The notes beneath the pieces were generated by a model that did no database searches, was not told the origin of the DNA, and was given only the letters and a program-made list of their open reading frames with translations. This document shows positions 52,113-60,082 of a DNA stretch of 64,000 nucleotides, piece by piece; within the stretch, counting starts at the first letter, position 1; every line of letters starts with the position of its first letter. A program made the position numbers and the translations under genes. The DNA lies in the NCBI RefSeq assembly GCF_017310035.1, contig NZ_CP022296.1, positions 4,154,001 to 4,218,000 on the forward strand. The letters are read 5' to 3'. The stretch is from Nocardioides sp. S5 (GTDB lineage Bacteria > Actinomycetota > Actinomycetes > Propionibacteriales > Nocardioidaceae).

Positions 52113-53298
52113 ACGCCACCTCGGCCAACATGTCAGCCAGCCGCTTGGCCATGGCAGAGCGAGATTGGTGCACCTGCAGCCAGGCCAGTCCGGAATGGCC
52201 GATTGCGTCAAGATGGGCGCGATCCGCTTGAGCGAAACTCCGAAGCCCCAGCGCCAAGTCGCCGGGCTCCACAGCCCAGCCGCAGCCTGAACGCTCGACC
52301 CAATCCCCGACCAGACCTGGCGAGTTAGTCAGGACCGGCTTCCCGGCGGCCATGTAGTCGAATAGCTTATTGGGGCTTACAGCGGTGCGAAACAGCTCAA
52401 CGTCCGCTAGCACGTGGAGCCCCAGATCCGCGGCTGCGAGCACGTCGCCAATCTCAGTCTTTGGCACTGGATTCATGAACCTGACGTTGTGCAAACCACG
52501 TCTAGAAGCTGTGTCCTGCAGATCAGCCTTGGCTACTCCGTTCCCCACCAACACCACATCGACCGGGAGATCAGCAACCTGCTCGGCCGCGTCCAGTACA
52601 AGGTCGAGCCCATTCGCTGGTCCGTGTGCTCCTGCGTAAACGGCTGTTAGCCGGGTAAAGCCGTAGCGGTCCCGCAGCACCTCGCGAGGCGCTGAAGGTT
52701 TGAAGTCGTCCGGGTCGGCACCGTTGGGCACGTAGACGATCTTTTCCCTGGGAATCCCGCGGCTGATCAGTTCAGCCTCCACACCCGGAGCCATCACGAC
52801 GATCCGGTCAGCTTGGGCGTAGAGCAGCTCCTCAAGCACCGTCAGAGCTCGGTACACCGGGCTCGAATCACTCATCTGACCCATGTGAACCAAGATGTGC
52901 GGCCACAGGTCACGAATCTCTAGCACAAACGGGATGCGGCGCCACTTGGCCAGCACAAGACCAGCCAATCCAGCCAGCAGGTGCGGCGAGGAGGCATAGA
53001 CGACGTCGACCCGCTTCTGACGTAGTCCCTCCCGCAAGGCGTTCCACGCGTAGCTCGCCCAGTTGAGCATCCGGCGCACGCCGTTCGACGTGTAACTGAC
53101 GGTACTCACTGGAAGCACTCCCGGCTCAACTGCGACGACATCGCCCGTGAGGTGATTCTTGTCCGCGACGATGATGAGGTGCTGCCAGCCTTCGAGCCTG
53201 GCAAACAGTTCCACGTGCCGGGTGCCTCCTGCCTGGCCGCGTGGAGCAGCGAAGTGGTTCAAGACCAGGACGCGCGACTCGAGTTGCTTCTTGATCAT
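52105..53298 (-). CDS. Glycosyltransferase family 4 (WbuB-like)
   Basis: A 397-residue GT4 enzyme related to the WbuB/L-FucNAc transferase group: VLNHFAAPRGQAGGTRHVEL near the start, FVLEIRDLWPHILVHMGQM, RIVVMAPGVEAELISRG, VYVPNGADPDDF and SPNKLFDYMAAGKPVLTNSPG. The IRDLWP and PNKLFDYMAAG motifs are typical of that group, which adds a residue onto a lipid-linked acetamido sugar. It overlaps the heparinase-like gene by 4 bases. Confidence 0.87.
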   Translation of the reverse strand: MIKKQLESRVLVLNHFAAPRGQAGGTRHVELFARLEGWQHLIIVADKNHLTGDVVAVEPGVLPVSTVSYTSNGVRRMLNWASYAWNALREGLRQKRVDVVYASSPHLLAGLAGLVLAKWRRIPFVLEIRDLWPHILVHMGQMSDSSPVYRALTVLEELLYAQADRIVVMAPGVEAELISRGIPREKIVYVPNGADPDDFKPSAPREVLRDRYGFTRLTAVYAGAHGPANGLDLVLDAAEQVADLPVDVVLVGNGVAKADLQDTASRRGLHNVRFMNPVPKTEIGDVLAAADLGLHVLADVELFRTAVSPNKLFDYMAAGKPVLTNSPGLVGDWVERSGCGWAVEPGDLALGLRSFAQADRAHLDAIGHSGLAWLQVHQSRSAMAKRLADMLAEVACA

Positions 53299-55226
53299 TC
53301 ACATACTCCTACCGCCGTGATTTGCACCCGCTCCGCCCCGAGGGCTAGGCGCACTTCGACCGACGTCTGCTTCCACCCGAACTCCACATCCACCTCGAGA
53401 GGTACTCCGTAGCCCCACTTCTTCTGGCCGTCGAGTGGATCAGCAGCAACGAGCCAGGTTGATGCCTCCCACGCGCCGTAGGTGCGACTGTGCCAGCCAC
53501 TCCACGGAGCATCCTCACCGTGAAACTGCTGGACGTCTTCCAACCCAAAGAACTCCTCAGCACCCACTTCGTCGCCGAGAGGGAGAGTCATCGTCCAAGT
53601 GCCGCCAGGAAGCTCCACCGCGTCTACCACGGTCACGCCCTCGGAGTGCAACAACACCAAACGAGCTACGCGACCGTGTACGTCGGCGAAGGCGTCGTGG
53701 ACGGCGAGCAACGCAGTCGCGTCGCCTAGCTGCTGGACTCGGGACGAGGAGGGGGTGATCGAGCGCAACCACCGGAAGGCGCGGTGCGGCTCCAGTTGGT
53801 CTCTGCCCGCCGGCACCCACACGGGGTGCGCCGCGGACGTGCGGAAGCCGTTCCGGATATGCAAGGGGCCGTTGTACGTGCCGGTGCCCGGATCCCGGGT
53901 AACCCAATTCGTCCCGTCCCGAATCCAGACAGACGTCACATCTGCGTGCTGGTGGCTCGGTCCACTGCCCGCCTTGATCCAGACTCTGCGCTGGCCGCAA
54001 TCAATGCGCACGAAGTCACCCGCCCGGACCGATGTCTCGGTTGAGCGTGGAACGACTTTCTCGCCAACACCTGTGACGTACCAAGCGAGCTCGTCGTGTT
54101 CGTCGAAGTGACGAGCCGGGATGCCGTACCCGGAAAGGGCGAGTGCAGCGAATGTGCTGCCGACCGTTGACCCCGCGTTAGATGAGTCCGCTAGAACTCG
54201 TCCCTCGTCCCAATCACCGAACTGCGGCACTGGGCCGTCGAGGACGCCCAGCTTCACCAGATGAAGGCCCGCCTTCTCGAGCGCCTCGGATATCTCACAC
54301 GGCGCGTCACCGATAAGTTGCCGGACGCAGAGCATCTCAAGCACGAATCGGTGATAGGAGAGGGAGTCCTCGATCATCGAACCGTCCGGGCGCATGTGAC
54401 GACGCAACTGCGCCACCATCAAGCGGTCACCTATGCGCCGCCAGCGCTCGCCCGGGCCGGGGAACATGGACCCCAGGACGACGAGCCCAAGACCGTCGCC
54501 CAGGAGATGGTTGTTCTTCATACTGCTCACGGTGTATGGCAGTTCCACAAGGATGTGACGGGCGCTGGCCATCAACTGATGGTCCAGTTGGGCGCGGAGC
54601 GCGCCATCGAACCGATCCCCCACAAGCGCGATGACCTGCGCCCAGGCAATAGCGCGTAGCGCTAACTCAAGACTCGAATACCAGTGAACGCCTCGTTCTG
54701 GACGGCATTCCGCGAGCCATCGTTCTAGCATCCCGACCAAGTGGTCGAACCAAGGACCATCCGGATCCAGGACAGCGGCCCTCGCCAAGACGACAAGATC
54801 GCGGTGACGACCCGCCTCCCAAACGAACTTGACGTCAGAAAGGCGCGCATCCGTTCGGATGTCGATCCGCCACCAGGGGGTGGACGGCGGCCATAGCTGG
54901 CCGGTGAGCGGGTCGAGGCTCCATGGCGCCAATGAGCCAGTGCGGACCCGGTCTCCGAAGACGCGGGTGCCTTCAGTTCGCACGAGTCTCGCATCGTCGA
55001 GGCACCGGGCACGGGCAGCATCCCCAACAGGAACTTGGTTGCCGAGCGGTAGGGCAACGCTCGATGGCACCGCTTCCGGGTCAATCGCTCGGAAGAGCAA
55101 ACTGTGGAGGTTCGTCCGCTTCGAAGTCTCGTACATGGCGCGTAGAGGCGCTGACGCTCCCAGCGCCCTGATGTCGCGCAGAACGCGAGTTGCTGCGTGC
55201 GTAATGGGCGAGGACGGCGGGCCCAC
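53295..55226 (-). CDS. Heparinase II/III-like protein
   Basis: A 643-residue protein with the two-domain plan of heparinase II/III lyases. An all-helical toroid comes first (WYSSLELALRAIAWAQVIAL, NNHLLGDGLGLVVLGS, MIEDSLSYHRFVLEML), then a beta-sandwich that begins around FVRIDCGQRRVWIKAG and contains GPSHQHADVTSVW, with the family's conserved His. No signal peptide is visible. Such proteins occur in glycan operons that contain uronic acids, in line with the WecC gene just upstream. GTG 55226 is chosen for AGGAG 6 bases before it; longer starts would run into the dehydrogenase gene. Confidence 0.8.
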   Translation of the reverse strand: MGPPSSPITHAATRVLRDIRALGASAPLRAMYETSKRTNLHSLLFRAIDPEAVPSSVALPLGNQVPVGDAARARCLDDARLVRTEGTRVFGDRVRTGSLAPWSLDPLTGQLWPPSTPWWRIDIRTDARLSDVKFVWEAGRHRDLVVLARAAVLDPDGPWFDHLVGMLERWLAECRPERGVHWYSSLELALRAIAWAQVIALVGDRFDGALRAQLDHQLMASARHILVELPYTVSSMKNNHLLGDGLGLVVLGSMFPGPGERWRRIGDRLMVAQLRRHMRPDGSMIEDSLSYHRFVLEMLCVRQLIGDAPCEISEALEKAGLHLVKLGVLDGPVPQFGDWDEGRVLADSSNAGSTVGSTFAALALSGYGIPARHFDEHDELAWYVTGVGEKVVPRSTETSVRAGDFVRIDCGQRRVWIKAGSGPSHQHADVTSVWIRDGTNWVTRDPGTGTYNGPLHIRNGFRTSAAHPVWVPAGRDQLEPHRAFRWLRSITPSSSRVQQLGDATALLAVHDAFADVHGRVARLVLLHSEGVTVVDAVELPGGTWTMTLPLGDEVGAEEFFGLEDVQQFHGEDAPWSGWHSRTYGAWEASTWLVAADPLDGQKKWGYGVPLEVDVEFGWKQTSVEVRLALGAERVQITAVGVCE

Positions 55227-55254
55227 GATCACTCCTGCCTTCGTATTGGTCGGC

Positions 55255-56520
55255 TCATGCGCGGCCGCGCCAAGCCCCTCGTGTGTCGAGCACCGATTTG
55301 TTCGCGAGTGCCTCGGCAGGCAGATCGCTGAAGCGTCTGTGGTCGACCAGGAGCGCCACAACCTCAGACTCCGCGAGAGCTGTACCTAGCGCGGTGAGCT
55401 CCACATTCTTAATTGCGGAGAGTTCCAGCGGAAGGAAGTCGACGTGCGGCTCCACAACAAGCAACCGGCGATTGGGCTCGGCCGCGGCAAGTTCCTTCAC
55501 GATCTCGACTGCCGGCGATTCCCGTAGATCGTCGATGTCGGCCTTGAACGCGAGGCCTAGCAACGCAACCGGCTTCTCGTTTGGCGCCATGAGTCCGCGC
55601 ACTCGCTGCACGACCTCGCCCGGACGCGCGTCGTTGACCTCCCTGGCTTTGCGGATCAGTTGGGCGTGCTCAGGGGCCGCGGCGACGATGAACCACGGGT
55701 CAACGGCAATGCAGTGACCGCCGACCCCGGGGCCGGGGTTCAGCACGTTCACCCGGGGGTGGTGGTTCGCAAGCGAGATGATCTCCCACACGTCGAGGTC
55801 GAGATGCTCGCATATGTGGGCGAGCTCGTTGGCAAACGCGATGTTCACGTCGCGAAAGCTGTTCTCGACGAGCTTGGCCATTTCTGCGCTGGCCGCATCA
55901 GTGAGGACGATTTGCCCCTTGCAGAACACCTCGTAAACCTCGGCCGCGCGAGCCGCGCAGCCCGGGGTGATGCCGCCGACCACGCGGTCATTGGCCACGA
56001 TCTCGACCATGATGCGCCCGGGAAGAACGCGCTCAGGACAGTGAGCCACGTTCACGCTGGGGTGCTCGGCATCCTGATGAGGAAAAGTCAGGTCAGGCCG
56101 AGCAGCTGCAAGCCACTCACTGATTTTAAGTGTCGTCCCAGGCGGCGATGTCGACTCGAGAATGACTATTTCACCACCCCGCAACTGCGGCGCTATGGCT
56201 TGGGTTGCTGCCTTCACGTAGGAGAGATCCGGCTCATATCCATCCTGAAATGGAGTCGGCACCGCGATCATGAAGGCGTCTGCCTGGGGCACCTCGGTCG
56301 ATGCTGTTAGCGTCCCGCGAGCAACCGCACCTGCTACCGCAACATCGAGATCGGGCTCCACAATAGGCACTTGACCGGCTTGAACAGCCGCGACCGTACG
56401 CGCGTTGATGTCTACACCCATTACCTTGACTCCGTGCATGGCCAAGGCAGCGCTCGTGGGCAGCCCAATGTAGCCGAGGCCGATCACCGCGACATCACCG
56501 GTCCAAGGGGTCTCGCTCAT
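55255..56520 (-). CDS. wecC: UDP-N-acetyl-D-mannosaminuronate dehydrogenase
   Basis: A 421-residue UDP-sugar dehydrogenase oxidising UDP-ManNAc to UDP-ManNAcA with two NAD. The N-terminal Rossmann motif is VIGLGYIGLPTSAALAMHG; then come STSPPGTTLKISE, CPERVLPGRIMVE, AEMAKLVENSFRDVNIAFAN and the catalytic Cys in PGVGGHCIAVDPWF. WecC is preferred over a UDP-GlcA dehydrogenase because the 2-epimerase gene adjoins it (ATGA overlap). Confidence 0.92.
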   Translation of the reverse strand: MSETPWTGDVAVIGLGYIGLPTSAALAMHGVKVMGVDINARTVAAVQAGQVPIVEPDLDVAVAGAVARGTLTASTEVPQADAFMIAVPTPFQDGYEPDLSYVKAATQAIAPQLRGGEIVILESTSPPGTTLKISEWLAAARPDLTFPHQDAEHPSVNVAHCPERVLPGRIMVEIVANDRVVGGITPGCAARAAEVYEVFCKGQIVLTDAASAEMAKLVENSFRDVNIAFANELAHICEHLDLDVWEIISLANHHPRVNVLNPGPGVGGHCIAVDPWFIVAAAPEHAQLIRKAREVNDARPGEVVQRVRGLMAPNEKPVALLGLAFKADIDDLRESPAVEIVKELAAAEPNRRLLVVEPHVDFLPLELSAIKNVELTALGTALAESEVVALLVDHRRFSDLPAEALANKSVLDTRGAWRGRA

Positions 56521-57677
56521 TCCGTTCCTTTCACGCCGTGCCCAAAGTCGGGCAGGCGGCTGCCGATCTTGAAGAAGTCCTCTAGCGCCGCGATACTGCG
56601 CTCAGTAGCTCTGCCGTCGCCGTATGGATTGACTGCGTTAGCCATTTCGTCGTATATCGACTCGTCGTTCAGTAGGCGGTTCAGCCACATACCTACGTCT
56701 GACTTATCGGTGCCGACAAGACGAACAGTGCCAGCATCCACAGCTTCCGGTCGCTCCGTGTTGTCGCGCATCACGATGACGGGCTTGCCGAGGCTGGGAG
56801 CCTCTTCCTGAACACCGCCAGAGTCGGTGAGGACGAAGCGAGCCCCCTTCATGGCATGGCAGAACTCGTGATAATCCAGCGGCTCACACAATGCGACCTG
56901 GGGAAGGTGACCGAGCGCGCCGCGCACCACCTCGCGGACGACAGGGTTGCGGTGCATGGGGACCAACCACCGCACGTCCGGGTTCGCCAAGGCGGCCTCA
57001 CCTACAGCGGTCATCGCCTCCTGCATGGGATCACCCCACGACTCGCGACGGTGAGCCGTTACCAGGACATAAGGATCCGAACTCTCAACGACTCCGCGAG
57101 CGTGTTCGTCCCTTAGCGACACAGGAACCGCGATGGTCTCGAAGAGAGCATCAATTACGGTGTTGCCCGTAACGGCGATGTTGTCCGCGGCGACACCTTC
57201 ACTCTCGAGGTTGGCTCGCGAAGTCGAGGTCGGAGCCAGGTGCAGGTCGGCGATGCGACCGAGAAGCTGACGGTTGCCCTCCTCGGGGAATGGCGAGCTC
57301 AGGCTCCACGTCCGCAATCCTGCCTCGAGGTGCACGACTGGAATCCGCTGATAGAACGCGGCGAGTCCGGCGATGAAGGCCGTCGACGTGTCTCCCTGAA
57401 CGATAACTGCATCTGGCCGCTCCGCCTCGAGGACGGGCGCAACGGCAGCGAGCGCCCGAGAAGACAGCTCAGCTAGGGTCGCGCCGGCCTGCATGAGGTC
57501 GAGATCGTGCTTGGGCACGATTCCGAACAGGTCATTGACCTGATCGAGCATCTCGCGATGCTGTCCGGTCACGGCCACGAGCACCTCAAAGCTCGAATGG
57601 CCTTCCAGCCCCTTGATCAAGGGGGCGACTTTGATCGCCTCCGGCCTGGTTCCGTAGATGACCATGATGCGCTTCAC
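56517..57677 (-). CDS. wecB: UDP-N-acetylglucosamine 2-epimerase (non-hydrolysing)
   Basis: A 386-residue GT-B-fold epimerase interconverting UDP-GlcNAc and UDP-ManNAc. Motifs are VIYGTRPEAIKVAPLIKGL, VQGDTSTAFIAGLAAFY, HLEAGLRTW, LTDSGGVQEEAPSLGKPVIV and RDNTERPEA. GTG 57677 overlaps the PglD-like stop by 4 bases. Together with WecC it provides UDP-ManNAcA. A hydrolysing NeuC-type reaction, which would feed the nonulosonate pathway, cannot be fully excluded by eye but the motif set favours WecB. Confidence 0.92.
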   Translation of the reverse strand: MKRIMVIYGTRPEAIKVAPLIKGLEGHSSFEVLVAVTGQHREMLDQVNDLFGIVPKHDLDLMQAGATLAELSSRALAAVAPVLEAERPDAVIVQGDTSTAFIAGLAAFYQRIPVVHLEAGLRTWSLSSPFPEEGNRQLLGRIADLHLAPTSTSRANLESEGVAADNIAVTGNTVIDALFETIAVPVSLRDEHARGVVESSDPYVLVTAHRRESWGDPMQEAMTAVGEAALANPDVRWLVPMHRNPVVREVVRGALGHLPQVALCEPLDYHEFCHAMKGARFVLTDSGGVQEEAPSLGKPVIVMRDNTERPEAVDAGTVRLVGTDKSDVGMWLNRLLNDESIYDEMANAVNPYGDGRATERSIAALEDFFKIGSRLPDFGHGVKGTE

Positions 57678-58336
57678 AGGTTTACCTCCATGGGTCGTGC
57701 CGGAACGCCAACCATCACTGCCCCAGGCGGGACATCCCGCACCACGCACGCGCTGCCTCCGATGACGGCCGCGGCGCCCACGGTGAGCTGATTGAGTACG
57801 ACACCACCCACACCGATCAGCACCTCGTCTTCAACCACACAATCGCCTGAGACCGACGACGCAGGATTCATGCTGACGAAATCGCCCAGGACGGTGTCGT
57901 GCCCCACTGTGGCGTTGGGATTGAGGTGGACGTGCTTTCCCAGCCGGATGTTGGTGGTCACCCGGGCGCCGGCGCAGACCACGGTTCCTGATCCGATTGT
58001 GACCTCGGAGCCGATCGTCGCCTGCGGGTGGGTGAGCGTCACCGCTGAGAAGCCAGCGGCGTCGAGACGCTCGGCGATGCGTCGCCGCACCAAGGGAGAT
58101 CCGATGCCTACGACGTATCGAGGGCGTGCCTCGAGCGCGAGCAGGTCCTCAAGGGATCCCAAGTGGCGCAACCCGCGAGCGCGGAGGCGCCGGGCGTTTG
58201 ACTCGGTCAGGGCGTCGTCAACGAGCCCAAGAAGGTGCCATGACGGAACGGCGGCAGCGGCGTTGATCGCCTCCACCACATCAACGGTCTCTCGTCCGAA
58301 GCCACCGGCTCCGACGATGATCAGGTCATCAGCCAC
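57674..58336 (-). CDS. PglD/NeuD-type sugar acyltransferase
   Basis: A 220-residue two-domain enzyme: an N-terminal nucleotide-sugar-binding half (LIIVGAGGFGRETVDVVEAIN) and a left-handed beta-helix (ATIGSEVTIGSGTVVCAGAR, VHLNPNATVGHDTVLGDFVS, with the catalytic His in ATVGHD). It ends GVPARPM. In the bacillosamine route PglD acetylates the 4-amino group made by PglE, and genes for PglC-, PglE- and PglF-like enzymes lie immediately upstream. GTG 58336 overlaps the preceding gene by 8 bases. Confidence 0.87.
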   Translation of the reverse strand: MADDLIIVGAGGFGRETVDVVEAINAAAAVPSWHLLGLVDDALTESNARRLRARGLRHLGSLEDLLALEARPRYVVGIGSPLVRRRIAERLDAAGFSAVTLTHPQATIGSEVTIGSGTVVCAGARVTTNIRLGKHVHLNPNATVGHDTVLGDFVSMNPASSVSGDCVVEDEVLIGVGGVVLNQLTVGAAAVIGGSACVVRDVPPGAVMVGVPARPMEVNL

Positions 58337-58940
58337 GCGTCGGCCCCATGAATTCAGGCATGGTCACATTGCCGCTGGCGGAGATTCCGTCACGACGAGC
58401 CACCTGAGCCATGGTCCGCCAGATGATCTTCAGGTCAAGCAGAAGGTTGCGGTCCTTGACGTACTCGAGGTCCTTGGCGAACTTCTCGTCCCACGTGATG
58501 GCGTTGCGGCCATTCACCTGCGCAAGCCCGGTCACGCCCGGGCGAACCTCATGGCGGCGCGCCTGCTCGGGCGTGTAGCGATCGAGGTACCGCACCAGCA
58601 GGGGCCGCGGTCCGACCAGGCTCATGTCGCCGCGGACCACGTGCCACAGCGTCGGCAGCTCGTCGAGGCTGGTGGAGCGGAGGAAGGCACCGAAGCGCGT
58701 CAACCGCTGCTCGTCCGTGACGAGACCTCGCGACTCGTCCGGCTCAAGCATCGTGCGGAACTTGGCCAGCTCAAAGATCTCACCGTCCTTGCCGGGTCGC
58801 GCTTGACGGAAGAGAACGGGCGAACCGAGCTTTTGCCGCACGAGGACGGCAAGCACGAGTTGCATCGGGGCAGACAGGACCAGCGCTGCTGATCCCACCA
58901 CCACGTCGATGAAGCGCTTGACGGGGTCGTAGGGCGTCAC
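58329..58940 (-). CDS. PglC-type short phosphoglycosyl transferase (priming enzyme)
   Basis: A 203-residue monotopic sugar-phosphate transferase. One re-entrant hydrophobic helix ([20 protein letters not shown]) is followed by [40 protein letters not shown] and [16 protein letters not shown], including the Asp-Glu pair of the family in LDELP. Enzymes of this size transfer di-N-acetylbacillosamine- or QuiNAc-1-phosphate to undecaprenyl phosphate. It is the minimal version of the domain found at 14076. Confidence 0.9.
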   Translation of the reverse strand: MTPYDPVKRFIDVVVGSAALVLSAPMQLVLAVLVRQKLGSPVLFRQARPGKDGEIFELAKFRTMLEPDESRGLVTDEQRLTRFGAFLRSTSLDELPTLWHVVRGDMSLVGPRPLLVRYLDRYTPEQARRHEVRPGVTGLAQVNGRNAITWDEKFAKDLEYVKDRNLLLDLKIIWRTMAQVARRDGISASGNVTMPEFMGPTRG

Positions 58941-60082
58941 GCAGCGGTCACCCCCAGGATGGCTCGCTCGATGCGCTTGAACTCCCCGTCCGACAGCACG
59001 GAACCGGCGGGAAGCGTCAGCCCCCGCTCGAAGATGCGCTCAGAGGTCCCATCGAGCACGCCGTGCAGGCCTTTGGACACCGGCTGGAGGTGCATGGGCT
59101 TCCAGACCGGCCTCGTCTCGACGTTGACCCGGTCAAGCGCAGCGCTGAGCTCATCCGCTGACCACGCCGACACGGCGGGGTCGACCACGATCGCGGTCAA
59201 CCAGCAGTTGTCTCCAGCGTCGTCAGCACCTCCGAGAATGGATACGCCCGGCTGGTCGGCGAAGAGCGCGCGGTAGCGCTCACGCCACGCTCGGCGCCGC
59301 TTGAGCATGTCGTCCAAGCGAACAAGCTGGGCGCGACCTAGCGCCGCAAGGATGTTGGACAGGCGGTAGTTGTAGCCGATCTCGGTGTGCTCATAGTGCG
59401 GCACCGGTTCGCGCGCCTGCGTGGAGAGCTTCCTGACGTGCTGGGCGAGAGCGGCGTCGTCGGTCAGAAGCATGCCGCCGCCCGACGTCGTCATCATCTT
59501 GTTGCCGTTGAACGAGACCACTGACGCGTCCCCGAATGAGCCGGCTGCTCGTCCCCGGTAAGTCGCACCAAACGACTCTGCGGCGTCGCACAGCAGGCGG
59601 GCGCCCGCTCCAGTGGCGATCTCGCCGATGGCGGCGTAGTCGACGCACTTGCCGAGCATGTCGACCGGCACGATCGCGGGGACGCTTCGTCCCGCAGCGC
59701 GGAGCTGGTCGACTGCTCGCTGCAGCAGCTCGGGACTCATGTTGCCGGTCTCGTCGCAGTCGACGAAGAAGGGCTCGGCGCCGACGTAGCGAATCGCGTT
59801 GACCGTCGCGGCGAACGTGAACGTCGAGACGGGCACGACGTCGCCGAGGCCGACGCCCCACGACACCAGGGCAAGGTGGAGGGCTGCCGTTCCGGACGCC
59901 AGCCCGACTGCGTGGGCGACGGCGACCCGGTCGGCGACGTCGGCCTCGAAGGCGTCCAGGTCAGGACCCGCCGGTGCCACCCAGCCCGAGCGCATCGCAC
60001 GCATGACGTACTCCTGCTCGAGCTCACCCACGTCAGGCGGCGAGAGGAGGATGCGCGAGCCGGTCTCGACGTCGACAGTCAC
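58937..60082 (-). CDS. DegT/DnrJ-family sugar aminotransferase (PglE-like)
   Basis: A 381-residue PLP enzyme that would aminate the 4-keto sugar made by the next gene. Landmarks are SGTAALHLALVSWGVGLGD, VDCDETGNMSPE, CDAAESFGATYRGRAAGSFG and the PLP-binding Lys in SFNGNKMMTTSGGGML. The end (PAGSVLSDGEFKRIERAIL) is also typical. The GTG start overlaps the PglF-like stop by 4 bases. The glutamate-dependent transamination forms UDP-4-amino-4,6-dideoxy-GlcNAc if the pathway is bacillosamine-type. Confidence 0.9.
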   Translation of the reverse strand: MTVDVETGSRILLSPPDVGELEQEYVMRAMRSGWVAPAGPDLDAFEADVADRVAVAHAVGLASGTAALHLALVSWGVGLGDVVPVSTFTFAATVNAIRYVGAEPFFVDCDETGNMSPELLQRAVDQLRAAGRSVPAIVPVDMLGKCVDYAAIGEIATGAGARLLCDAAESFGATYRGRAAGSFGDASVVSFNGNKMMTTSGGGMLLTDDAALAQHVRKLSTQAREPVPHYEHTEIGYNYRLSNILAALGRAQLVRLDDMLKRRRAWRERYRALFADQPGVSILGGADDAGDNCWLTAIVVDPAVSAWSADELSAALDRVNVETRPVWKPMHLQPVSKGLHGVLDGTSERIFERGLTLPAGSVLSDGEFKRIERAILGVTAA

